Shown here piece after piece: positions 17,964-26,183 of a DNA stretch of 64,000 nt (position 1 is the first letter of the stretch; each line of letters starts with the position of its first letter). Under the pieces are notes generated by a model. That model made no database searches, was not told the origin of the DNA, and saw only the letters and a program-made list of their open reading frames with translations. The translations under genes were made by a program, and so were the position numbers. The stretch is from Inmirania thermothiophila (GTDB lineage: Bacteria; Pseudomonadota; Gammaproteobacteria; DSM-100275), in the NCBI RefSeq assembly GCF_003751635.1, contig NZ_RJVI01000001.1, positions 324,000 through 387,999 of the forward strand, in the 5' to 3' direction.

Positions 17964-20168
17964 ATGGACGATCCCCACAGGGTACCAGAAGGCGCGGGGG
18001 TGGAGGCGGCGACGGCCTGGGCGCGGGCGCTCATGGGCAGGCTTGCCGCCGCGCGCCACCGCCGCGCCGTGCTCCTCGCCGGCGGTGCCGCCTGGGGGCG
18101 GGGGACGGCGGCGGCGATGGCGCGGGCGGCGGGCGACGCCCTCTGGATCGGGGCGCAGCCGCCGGCGGGCCTCGCCGCGGCGGCGCGGGGGCAGGCGGCG
18201 GGACACCTCGGCGGCGAGCACGACGCCGTCGTCGTGGACCTCCACGAGGGCTTCGATCCCGACCTCCTTGGGATGGCGGCGGGGATGGTGCGGGGCCCGG
18301 GCCTGCTCCTGCTGCCGGCGCCGCCCCCGGAGCGCTGGCCCGTCCACCCGGATCCGGAGCGGGCCCGCATCGCCGTCGCCGGGTACGGCCCCGAGGCGGT
18401 GGCGGGGCGGTTCCTCGCCCGCCTGGCGCGGATCTCGTCGGCGCATCCGGGGGTGATCGTGGTGCGGGAGGGCGGGGGGCTGCCGCCGCTTCCCGCGCCT
18501 CCCCCGGACCGCCGCGGCGAGGCGTCGCCGGACCCGGACTGCCTCAGCGCCGACCAGGCGGCGGCGGTGGCCGCGCTCCTGCGCACCGCCGAGGGGGGCC
18601 GGCGCCGCCCCGCGGTGCTCGTCGCCGACCGCGGCCGCGGCAAGTCGGCGGCGCTGGGGATCTGCGCCGCGCGCCTGGCGGCGCGGGGACGGGCGGTGGT
18701 GATCACGGCGCCGCGGCCCGAGGCCGCGGCCACGGCGCTGCGCCATGCCGCCGCCCGGCTGGGGGTGGCCGCGGGGCGGGCGCTCGCCGCCGCGGGGGTG
18801 CGCTTCCTCCCCCCCGACGCCCTCGTGCGCCGTCCGCAGCCGGGGGCGATGGTGCTGGTGGACGAGGCCGCGGCCCTGCCGGGTGCGCTCCTCGCCGCTC
18901 TCTTGGCGGCCCACCCGCGCATCGGCTTCGCCACCACCGTGCACGGCTACGAGGGCTCGGGGCGCGGCTTCGCCCTGCGCTTCCTGCCGGCGGTGGAGGC
19001 GGCGAGCCGCGGCGCCCGCGTCGTGCGCCTGCAGCAGCCCGTGCGCTGGGGGGCGGAGGACGCCCTGGAGGCGTGGCTCTTCCGTGCCCTGCTGCTGGAT
19101 GCCGAGCCGGCGCCCCTCCCCCCGGCGGCGGCGTGCGCGCCGGCGATCGCCGTGGCCGGGCGCGACGCCCTCGCCGCCGACGAGGCCCTGCTGGCCCAGG
19201 TCTTCGGCCTCCTGGTGAGCGCCCACTATCGCACCCGGCCCTACGATCTGCGATATCTGCTGGACGGGCCGAACCTGCACGTGCTGCTCGCCCGCGAGGG
19301 TGCGGCGGCGGTGGGGGTGGTCCTGCTCGCCGAGGAGGGCGGCTTCGATGCCGACGCGGCGCGCGCCGTCTGGGCTGGGGTGCGCCGCCCCCACGGCCAC
19401 CTCGTGCCGGAGACCCTGGCCGCCCACCTGGGCCTCGAGGCGGCGGCGCGCCTGCGCTGGGGCCGGATCGTGCGCATCGCAGTGCATCCCGCGCGCCGCC
19501 GCCGGGGGATCGGCCGCGCCCTCGTGGAGGCGGCCCGCCGCGAGGCCTGCGCCCGCGGCTGGGACGGCCTCGGCGCGAGCTTCGGCGCCACGCCGGGGCT
19601 CGTCGCCTTCTGGAGCCGGGCGGGGCTGCGCCCGGCGCGGGTGAGCGTGCGCCGGGGGGCGGCCAGCGGCGAGCACTCGGTGCTGATGCTGGAGGGCCTG
19701 AGCGGGGGCGGGCGCGACGCGGTGGAGGCCGCCTGCGTCGACTTCGGGCGCGGCCTGCCGCGCCGCCTCGCCGACCCCCTGCGGGGGCTGGAGCCGGAGC
19801 TTGCGGCGGCCCTCCTGGGGGCCGCCGGGCCGGCGCGGTGGGAGGCCGTGGGGGAGGCGGCGTGGGCGCAGGCGGCGGCCTTCGCCTGGGGCCGGCGCAT
19901 CTACGAGGAGGCGCAGCCGGCGCTGGCGGAGCTGCTGCCGCCCCTGCTGGGGGATCCGGCGACCGCGCCGGCGCCGCCGCAGGCGGCGGCCCTGGTGGCC
20001 AAGGTCCTGCAGGGGCGGCCGTGGCCGGAGGTGGCGGGGATGCTGGGTGTGCCCGGCCGGGCGCAGGCGGCGGCGCGGCTGCGCGAGGCGCTGCGCCCGG
20101 CCCTGGAGGCCCGCGGCGGCGAGGCCGTGCGCGCGGTGCGGCGGCGGCTGCGCGATGCGGGGGCGTGA
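17964..20168 (+). CDS. tmcA: tRNA(Met) cytidine acetyltransferase TmcA
   Basis: A 734-residue enzyme that makes N4-acetylcytidine at wobble position 34 of elongator tRNA-Met using acetyl-CoA and ATP or GTP. Domains in order are an N-terminal DUF1726-like region, an RNA-helicase module with Walker A DRGRGKS near residue 222 and Walker B LVDEAAALPG near 300, and a GNAT acetyltransferase domain (IVRIAVHPARRRRGIGRALVEAARREA). A C-terminal tRNA-binding tail follows. Length is slightly above the E. coli enzyme (671 residues). It starts at the ATG at 17964 with only 20 bases to the divergent gene and converges on tcdA. Confidence 0.93.
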   Translation: MDDPHRVPEGAGVEAATAWARALMGRLAAARHRRAVLLAGGAAWGRGTAAAMARAAGDALWIGAQPPAGLAAAARGQAAGHLGGEHDAVVVDLHEGFDPDLLGMAAGMVRGPGLLLLPAPPPERWPVHPDPERARIAVAGYGPEAVAGRFLARLARISSAHPGVIVVREGGGLPPLPAPPPDRRGEASPDPDCLSADQAAAVAALLRTAEGGRRRPAVLVADRGRGKSAALGICAARLAARGRAVVITAPRPEAAATALRHAAARLGVAAGRALAAAGVRFLPPDALVRRPQPGAMVLVDEAAALPGALLAALLAAHPRIGFATTVHGYEGSGRGFALRFLPAVEAASRGARVVRLQQPVRWGAEDALEAWLFRALLLDAEPAPLPPAAACAPAIAVAGRDALAADEALLAQVFGLLVSAHYRTRPYDLRYLLDGPNLHVLLAREGAAAVGVVLLAEEGGFDADAARAVWAGVRRPHGHLVPETLAAHLGLEAAARLRWGRIVRIAVHPARRRRGIGRALVEAARREACARGWDGLGASFGATPGLVAFWSRAGLRPARVSVRRGAASGEHSVLMLEGLSGGGRDAVEAACVDFGRGLPRRLADPLRGLEPELAAALLGAAGPARWEAVGEAAWAQAAAFAWGRRIYEEAQPALAELLPPLLGDPATAPAPPQAAALVAKVLQGRPWPEVAGMLGVPGRAQAAARLREALRPALEARGGEAVRAVRRRLRDAGA

Positions 20169-20184
20169 GCGCGGGCGGCGGGGG

Positions 20185-21000
20185 TCAGGCGCGGAGCCGT
20201 CGCTCCAGGGTGCGATGGACGGCGCGCGCGGCGGCGACCATGCCGAAGACGGCGGTGACGTGGGCGGCGGAGCCGTAGCCGAGGCGGCAGTCGAGGGAGA
20301 CGCCGTGGATGCCCGGCTTCTCCGGGCCGACGCTGCCGTCGGGGCGGGGGTAGCGGGGCTGCTCGATGCTGAAGACGCACTCGACGCCGAAGCGCCGCCT
20401 CGGGTTGCGGCTGAAGCCGTAGTCGGCGCGCAGCTTCGCGCGCACCTTGGCGGCGAGGGGGTCGTTCCAGGTGCGGCTGAGGTCGCGCACCTGGACCTGC
20501 GTCGGGTCGGTGAGGCCGCCGGCGCCGCCGGTGGTGACGACGGGGATCTTGAGCCGCCGGCAGCGGGCGATGAGCGCGGCCTTGGCGGCGATGCCGTCGA
20601 TGGCGTCGATGACGCAGTCGAGGCCGGCTGCGGGCGTGATCAGCTCGGCGACGTTGCGCGGGGTGGCGAAGTCGTCGATGCAGGTGACGCGGCAGCCGGG
20701 ATGGATGGCGGCGATGCGCTCGGCGAGCACGGCGTGCTTCTTGCGCCCGAAGTTCGCCGTCAGCGCCGGCAGCTGGCGGTTGCAGTTGCCGGGCTCGACG
20801 GTGTCGTAGTCGACGAGGGTGAGGGCGCCGACGCCGGTGCGGGCGAGCGCCTCCACCGCCCAGGACCCGACCCCGCCGAGGCCGACGACGCAGACGTGCA
20901 TGGAAGCGAGCACCGGCAGCGCGGCCTCGCCGTAGAGGCGCCCGAGGGCGCCGAAGCGGGCGCGCCAGTCGGCGTCGGGCTCAGGCGAGGCGCAGGACAC
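20185..21000 (-). CDS. tcdA: tRNA threonylcarbamoyladenosine dehydratase TcdA
   Basis: A 271-residue ThiF/MoeB/E1-like enzyme that cyclises t6A37 of tRNA to ct6A in an ATP-dependent step. Diagnostic stretches are the nucleotide-binding VCVVGLGGVGSWAVEALARTG, the LVDYDTVEPGNCNRQL segment and VIDAIDGIAAKAALI. GGAGGLTDPTQVQVRDLSRTW and FGVECVFSIEQPRYP near the C terminus are also typical of TcdA. I chose the GTG at 20998-21000, giving SCASPEPDADWRARFGALGRLYG, which matches the family N terminus; it overlaps the tatD 3' end by 20 bp. No clear ribosome-binding site is present, which fits translation coupled to tatD. It converges on tmcA with 16 bases between stops. Confidence 0.92.
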   Translation of the reverse strand: MSCASPEPDADWRARFGALGRLYGEAALPVLASMHVCVVGLGGVGSWAVEALARTGVGALTLVDYDTVEPGNCNRQLPALTANFGRKKHAVLAERIAAIHPGCRVTCIDDFATPRNVAELITPAAGLDCVIDAIDGIAAKAALIARCRRLKIPVVTTGGAGGLTDPTQVQVRDLSRTWNDPLAAKVRAKLRADYGFSRNPRRRFGVECVFSIEQPRYPRPDGSVGPEKPGIHGVSLDCRLGYGSAAHVTAVFGMVAAARAVHRTLERRLRA

Positions 21001-21745
21001 GGCGGGCGTTGGCGGTGGTGAGGGCGGCGAGCCGCTGCGGGTCTTCGCCGCGGACGTCGGCCAGCGCGGCGAGCACGTGCGGCAGGTACTCGGGGCTGTT
21101 GCGGCTGCCGCGGTGGGCGGCGACGGTGAGGTCGGGGGCGTCGGTCTCCAGCACGATGGCCTCCGGGGGCAGGTCACGGGCGAGCCGCCGCAGCCGCCGG
21201 GAGCGCTCGTAGGTGAGCATGCCGCCGAAGCCGAGGCGGAAGCCGAGGTCGAGGTAGCGGTGGGCCTGCTCCAGGCTGCCGTTGAAGGCGTGGGCGATGC
21301 CGCCCTCGACGCGGGCCTCGCGGATCAGGCGCAGGGCCTCGTCGTGGGCCTTGCGCACGTGCAGCAGCACCGGCAGGCGGGCCTCGCGGGCGATGGCGAG
21401 CTGGGCCGCGAACAGCCGCCGCTGGGCGGCGTGGTCGAGGCCGTCGACGTAGTGGTCGAGGCCGATCTCGCCGATCGCCACCGGGCGGTGCTCGCCCAGG
21501 CGCCGCTCCAGCGCGGCGAGATCCTCGGGGCGGTGCTCGGCGAGGTAGACCGGATGGAGCCCGAGCGCGGGGTGCAGGCGGGCATCGCCGGCGCAGAGCA
21601 TGAGGAGCCGATCCCAGCCGGCGGCGGTGACGCCGGGCACGACGATGTCGGCGACGCCGGCCGCCCGCGCCCGCGCCAGGACCTCCGCCCGGTCGGGGTC
21701 GAAGTCCGCGACGTCGAGGTGGCAGTGGGTGTCGACGAGCTCCAT
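20981..21745 (-). CDS. TatD-family metal-dependent hydrolase
   Basis: A 254-residue TatD-family amidohydrolase-fold nuclease. Metal-ligand motifs are visible: DTHCHLDVADF at the N terminus, IGEIGLDHY, LLHVRKAHDEAL, HAFNGSLEQAHRYLDLGF and VLETDAPDL near the C terminus. Members are 3'-5' exonucleases or deoxyribonucleases with proposed roles in DNA repair and D-Tyr-tRNA processing; the sequence is closest in feel to the YjjV branch. It begins at the ATG at 21743-21745 and runs into tcdA with a 20-bp overlap, so the two form a minus-strand pair. Confidence 0.9.
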   Translation of the reverse strand: MELVDTHCHLDVADFDPDRAEVLARARAAGVADIVVPGVTAAGWDRLLMLCAGDARLHPALGLHPVYLAEHRPEDLAALERRLGEHRPVAIGEIGLDHYVDGLDHAAQRRLFAAQLAIAREARLPVLLHVRKAHDEALRLIREARVEGGIAHAFNGSLEQAHRYLDLGFRLGFGGMLTYERSRRLRRLARDLPPEAIVLETDAPDLTVAAHRGSRNSPEYLPHVLAALADVRGEDPQRLAALTTANARRVLRLA

Positions 21746-21852
21746 CGCCCGGGATTGTAGCCCCGGCGCATGGGCGCGCGGTCCGGCCCGGTCCTGTTGT
21801 ACGCTGGCCGCGGGGGCAGGGGCGTGCCCCCGGACAACCCAGCGGAGGAGCC

Positions 21853-22665
21853 ATGAGCCGTCGCCGTCGCACCACGCCGGCCTATCTGCGCCGGGACTTC
21901 ATCGAGAGCCGGGAGGCGCGTCCCCTGCGCATCCTCTCGGAGTACCTGGAGCCGTGGGGGCGCTTCGACCGCCATCGTGTGGAGGACACCGTGGTCTTCA
22001 TGGGCTCGGCGCGCATCCCCTCGCGCGAGCAGGCCGAGCGGGAGCTGGCCGAGGCCGAGGCCGAGGGCGGCGACGTCGAGCGGGCGCGGCGGCGTCTGGC
22101 GATGTCGCGCTACTACGAGGCGGCGCGGGAGCTGGCGCGCCGGCTGACCGAGTGGTCCAAGGGCCTCGGCGAGGAGGCCCGCCGCTTCGTCGTCTGCACC
22201 GGCGGCGGGCCCGGCATCATGGAGGCGGCCAACCGCGGTGCCTCCGAGGCCAGGGGGCTCAACGTCGGCCTCACCATCTCCCTGGAGCACGAGGAGTTCG
22301 AGAACCCCTACGTCACCCGCGAGCTCCATTGCCACTTCCACTACTTCTTCATGCGCAAGTTCTGGTTCGCCTACCTCGCCAAGGCGGTGGTGGTCTTCCC
22401 GGGCGGTTTCGGGACCCTGGACGAGCTGTTCGAGCTCCTGACCCTGGTGCAGACGCGCAAGATCCGCAAGCACCTGCCCATCGTGCTCTTCGGCACCGAG
22501 TACTGGGACCGGGTCCTGCACCTGGAGGCGCTCGCGGAGTGGGGCACCATCGACCCGGAGGACCTCCGCCTCTACCTGCGCACCGATTCCGTGGACGAGG
22601 CCTTCGACTACCTCGTCCAGCAGCTCGCCCGCCACGGCGTGCCCGAGCGGGGGGCGATCCTGTGA
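21853..22665 (+). CDS. LOG-family (lysine decarboxylase-like) protein
   Basis: A 270-residue Rossmann-fold protein of the LOG / possible lysine decarboxylase family. The hallmark PGGFGTLDEL is at about residues 184-193, with FMGSARIPSREQAERE near 50 and VCTGGGPGIMEAANRGA upstream. LOG enzymes hydrolyse nucleotide 5'-monophosphates (cytokinin riboside phosphates in plants) and bacterial members are nucleosidases; the long N-terminal extension here matches a bacterial subgroup without assigned substrate. GGAGGAG precedes the ATG. A GC-rich hairpin (GGGGGCA/TGCCCCC, near 21811-21830) sits in the leader. Its stop overlaps the GTG of the invertase pseudogene by 4 bp. Confidence 0.85.
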   Translation: MSRRRRTTPAYLRRDFIESREARPLRILSEYLEPWGRFDRHRVEDTVVFMGSARIPSREQAERELAEAEAEGGDVERARRRLAMSRYYEAARELARRLTEWSKGLGEEARRFVVCTGGGPGIMEAANRGASEARGLNVGLTISLEHEEFENPYVTRELHCHFHYFFMRKFWFAYLAKAVVVFPGGFGTLDELFELLTLVQTRKIRKHLPIVLFGTEYWDRVLHLEALAEWGTIDPEDLRLYLRTDSVDEAFDYLVQQLARHGVPERGAIL

Positions 22666-23981
22666 CCGGCGCGGTGGCACGGGCGGTGGCCGAGGCGCGG
22701 GCGCTGCTCGCCGACGCCGTGGTGACCTGGCGCGGCGAGCCCGTGGGGCTGCTGGCGGTGCCGGCCTCGGACCGTGCCGCGGCCGAGAACTACTACCACT
22801 GCTTCGTGCGGGACGTCGTCCCCGCGGCGCTGCTCGAGCTGCCGGAGGGCAGGAGCGGGATGGTCCGTGCCTTCCTCCTGGTCCTGGCGCAGCTGCAGGC
22901 CGCCCGCGCCAGCCCCGCGGGCCACCGGCGCGCCCCGGGCCTGATGCCCGCGAGCTTCGCGGTGGAGCGCGGGCCCGACGGCGGCGAGCGGCTGCGCGCC
23001 GACTCCGGCGACTAGGCCATCGGCCGCGTCACGCCCGTGGACTCCATGCTCTGGTGGCTGGTGCTGTTGGATGCCTACGTCCAGCTCACGGGGGCGAGCC
23101 CCTCGCCCGGGACCCGCGCATCCATGCCGCGGCACGGCGCATCGTGGAGTTCTGCCTGCGGGAGGAGCTCGAGGACATGCCCACGATGCTGGTGCCGGAC
23201 GGCGCCTTCATGATCGACCGGCGGTTGGGGGTCTACGGCCACCCGGTGGACATCCAGGTGCTGCTGCTGGCCGCCCTGGGGGCGGCGGGGCGGGTGCTGC
23301 ACCGCACCGGCGCGGACCACGACCTGTGCCGGGCCGTGGAGGCGCGGCGGCGGAGCCTGCGCTCCTACCTGCCGCTCTGTTACTGGCTCGACCTGCCGCG
23401 CCTCAACGAGATCCTGCGCTTCGGCACGGAGGAGTTCGGGGCGCGGGCGGAGAACCTGTTCAACGTGTATCCGGAGGCGGTGCCGGACTGGGTGATCGAC
23501 TGGCTGCCGGACGGCGCCGGCTACTTTCTCGGCAACCTCGGCCTGGGGCGGATGGACTTCCGCTACTTCGCCCAGGGCAACCTGCTGGCGGTGCTCACCG
23601 ATACTGCCACGCTGCCCCAGCGCCACGCCCTCACCGCGCTGTACACGCGGCGCTGGGACGACCTGGTGGGGGCGATGCCGGCCAAGCTGTGTTACCCGGC
23701 GCTGCAGGGCGAGGAGTGGCGGCTGCTCACGGGCAGCGACCCCAAGAACCTGCCCTGGTCCTATCACAACGGGGGCAACTGGCCCGTCCTGCTGTGGCTG
23801 CTGGTGGGCGCGTGCCGGCGCGCCGGGGCCGACGAGCTCGCCGAGCGGGCCTTCGCCGTCGCCGCCCGCCGCCTCCTTCCTGCTCGCTCACGACCTGCTG
23901 GAGCGGCCGGCGGCCCACGCCCTCCTCGCCGCCCCGGCCAGCTGCCAGGTGGCCTCCGGATCCCCTCCGGGCGGCGGCTGA
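22662..23981 (+). pseudogene. Broken GH100 alkaline/neutral invertase
   Basis: The reading frames spell out a glycoside hydrolase family 100 invertase (sucrose to glucose and fructose) with three lesions. Frame 1 from the GTG at 22662 gives NYYHCFVRDVVPAALLEL and LMPASFAVERG, then stops at TAG 23013-23015 just where homologues continue SAIGRVAPVDS. The same frame resumes AIGRVTPVDSMLWWLVLLDAY. At the G run 23090-23094 one base is missing and the sequence continues in another frame with EFCLREELEDMPTMLV, FMIDRRLGVYGHPVDIQ, LPDGAGYFLGNLGLGRMDFR and KNLPWSYHNGGNWPVLLWL. Near 23870 roughly 30 codons are absent, including the conserved WPEYYDG, and the frame returns with FLLAHDLLERPAAHALL to TGA 23979-23981. 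The gene overlaps the LOG stop by 4 bp, so it was once the second gene of that pair. Confidence 0.88.
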
Positions 23982-24026
23982 GGCCGCGCCCGCCGCGGCG
24001 GCCGGCCCCGGCCTGCCGGGGGTCCG

Positions 24027-25442
24027 TCAGGGCCCCGCGCCCGCGACCTCCAGGGGCAGCTCGGCCACCACCGCCACCGTGCGCGGCTCGTCGAGCCGCT
24101 GTCCCAGAAGTTCGGCCTTGCCGCGGAACGTGCCGCCGAGCAGCAGCCGTCCGCCGGCCACGGCGGCCGCGGTCCAGCGCAGCTCCGGGGGGCGGTCCGT
24201 GCGCCGCGCCCGGGGCAGCGGCCGGCGCCCGCGCAGGGTGCCCGTGCCCGCGTCGAGGGCCAGGGCCTCCTGGGCGGTGACGGCGACGAGCCGTCCGCCC
24301 CCGGCCGCGAGCCCGATGACCTCGCCGCGGCACCCGGGCACGTCCCGCAGCCAGCGCAGGCTGCCGTCGGGCTCCCAGGAGGCGGCGAAGCAGTGGGTCT
24401 CGTCCGCGGCGGCCTCTTCCACCACGATGCGCCGGTCCCCCGAACGCACGGCATGGACGTAGCGGCCGACGAGGTAGGCGCGGCCGGCCCCGTCGGCCGC
24501 CAGCACGGGGAAGCCGTCGATGCGGGCGGGGTCCATGCCGCCCCCGCCGGCGGTCCCGCCGACCCGCACGGCATCGGGGGTCACGGTGTCGAGCCAGCGC
24601 AGCCGGCCGCCCGCGTCCAGGTGCACCACCAGCGCCGCCGGCAGCGGCGGCAGCGACCCGCTGGCGAGGAGCCGGCGCAGGGCCTCGAGGGCCGGCGGGG
24701 GCAGCGTGCCGAGGATCGGCATCTCGCCCGGGGCGGGGCTGCGTGCCTCGGCCCCGGCGACCCGCACCGATCCGTGGAAGCGCGCCGCGGCGAGGACGCC
24801 CCCGGCCGCGGCGGCGATCCCGGGCCCGGGGGTCCACGAGAAGAACGGGGCGGTCCCCGCCACCGGGAGGCGGGCGGTCCAGCCGCCGTGGCGCGCCAGG
24901 GCCGCCACCGGCACCGGCGTCCCGGGCTCGGGATTGCGCGCCACGTACACCGTCCCCGCCCGGGCGGCCACGGCCACCGCGGCGGGCCCGGCATCCACCG
25001 CCACCTCTGTGCCGCCCGCGGCATCCAGGTGCGCGAGGAAGTAGCGCCCGATGGGCCGTTCGGGCAACACCAGGGGACCGGTGAGCCAGACCGTCCCGCC
25101 GTCCGCCGCCATGCCGCTCACGCCGTAGGCCCGGCGACCGCCGAGGGCGAGGTCGCCCGGCAGGGCGGCGAGCCGGTCCACGCCGCGCCGGCCCCAGTGC
25201 CCGATCACCACGGAGCCCGCGGCCTTGCGTCCGCCCGCCTCCACCGGGATGAACACCGGCGGCGCCTCGGCGTGGGGCTGCCACGGTTCCGGCGGCACCA
25301 CCGCGAACCAGACCCCGGAGGGCGACGGGGCCAGGGCCGCCAGCGCCCTGGCGGGGCGCACCACCAGCAGCCGGCCTTCCGCGGCCGGGGCCGCGACCGC
25401 CCAGAGCCCCAGGGCCAGGGCGAGGAGGGCACGACGGGTCAT
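24027..25442 (-). CDS. Exported protein of unknown function, propeller-like repeats
   Basis: A 471-residue protein beginning with a signal peptide (MTRRALLALALGLWAVAAPAAEG, probable cleavage near residue 21). The mature part is beta-rich, with recurrent short segments of the form aaAGGxxxLxxD/GxxGxxRW (for example VVHLDAGGRLRWLD, FAASWEPDGSLRWLRD, VAGGRLLLGGTFRGKAEL). This resembles the blades of WD/PQQ-type or SBBP-type propellers, though I cannot count blades with certainty. Only a few cysteines are present. It is the last gene of a four-gene minus-strand cassette and overlaps the preceding gene by 4 bp (ATGA). No recognised enzymatic motif is visible; a periplasmic or surface binding role is inference. 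Confidence 0.7.
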   Translation of the reverse strand: MTRRALLALALGLWAVAAPAAEGRLLVVRPARALAALAPSPSGVWFAVVPPEPWQPHAEAPPVFIPVEAGGRKAAGSVVIGHWGRRGVDRLAALPGDLALGGRRAYGVSGMAADGGTVWLTGPLVLPERPIGRYFLAHLDAAGGTEVAVDAGPAAVAVAARAGTVYVARNPEPGTPVPVAALARHGGWTARLPVAGTAPFFSWTPGPGIAAAAGGVLAAARFHGSVRVAGAEARSPAPGEMPILGTLPPPALEALRRLLASGSLPPLPAALVVHLDAGGRLRWLDTVTPDAVRVGGTAGGGGMDPARIDGFPVLAADGAGRAYLVGRYVHAVRSGDRRIVVEEAAADETHCFAASWEPDGSLRWLRDVPGCRGEVIGLAAGGGRLVAVTAQEALALDAGTGTLRGRRPLPRARRTDRPPELRWTAAAVAGGRLLLGGTFRGKAELLGQRLDEPRTVAVVAELPLEVAGAGP

Positions 25443-26152
25443 GTCGGGGGCACCTTGTCGGCGGGGATGGCGATCGCCCGCCAGCCGGGGCTGTGGGGTG
25501 TGCGCCGCGCCTGCCCGTCGCGCAGCAGCTCCAGGACCTCGGCGGGGAAGCGGGGATCGGCGCGGATCTCGGTGATCTCGTACCGGCCGGACAGCGTCAG
25601 GCCCTGGGCGGTGCCGGGCACCAGCACCGGGATCAGGTCGCGGTCGAGGCGCAGCTGCCTCTCGCCCTGACCCAGGGCGTCCAGCACCGCAAGCAGCACC
25701 GGCTCGCCCGCCGCCGCCTCCAGGGCCGCCTCCAGCTCCCGCGCCGACGGCGTCCCGGCCCCCGCCCCGCCGTAGGGTGCCGCCGGGCGGTGGCCGAAGA
25801 TGCCCTCGGCATCGGAATAGATGTCCGCGTGGTAGGCGACGGGCATCTGCAGGTCGGACCAGACCACGATGGTGGGCAGGTAGCGCCCGTCCCGCACCGG
25901 GCCCAGGCGCACGTACACGCAGGTGCGCGGCGCCACCGGGGTGAGGCCCAGCGGCCCCAGGTAGCCGCCCACGAAGGGCATCACCGGCGCCGCGGGCATC
26001 GCCGTGCCCTGCGGGGTCTCGAGCCCGCCGGTCACGAGCAGGTGGCCGCAGTAGCTGAACCGCTCCAGCGCCGCGGCCGGTGCCGCTGCGCCGAGCAGCA
26101 GGGCGAGCACCGCGAGCCCCCGGCGGGCAAGACGCATGGACCGGGACAACAT
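25439..26152 (-). CDS. Exported hypothetical protein
   Basis: A 237-residue protein with a signal peptide (ARRGLAVLALLLGAAAPAAALERF, cleavage near residue 28). The mature part is Gly/Pro-rich with two cysteines about 60 residues apart (FSYCGHLL and RTCVYVRLG), which could form a disulfide in the periplasm. A stretch reads TIVVWSDLQMPVAYHADIYSDAEG. I do not recognise the family. GGGAGG lies 8 bases before the ATG at 26150-26152; a second ATG at 26137 is possible. It sits 31 bases after the HEAT-repeat gene and overlaps the next gene by 4 bp. Confidence 0.7.
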   Translation of the reverse strand: MLSRSMRLARRGLAVLALLLGAAAPAAALERFSYCGHLLVTGGLETPQGTAMPAAPVMPFVGGYLGPLGLTPVAPRTCVYVRLGPVRDGRYLPTIVVWSDLQMPVAYHADIYSDAEGIFGHRPAAPYGGAGAGTPSARELEAALEAAAGEPVLLAVLDALGQGERQLRLDRDLIPVLVPGTAQGLTLSGRYEITEIRADPRFPAEVLELLRDGQARRTPHSPGWRAIAIPADKVPPT

Positions 26153-26183
26153 CTCCTGACCCTCCCCCCTGAAAAAGCCCTTC

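Noticed and set aside
23013..23015. TAG in the invertase read as selenocysteine, pyrrolysine or programmed readthrough
   Set aside because: Readthrough would not cure the one-base loss at 23090-23094 or the missing block near 23870. Three separate lesions fit a pseudogene.
23088..23100. Programmed ribosomal frameshift in the invertase
   Set aside because: No slippery heptamer with a downstream structure is evident, and the gene is also interrupted by a stop and a deletion.
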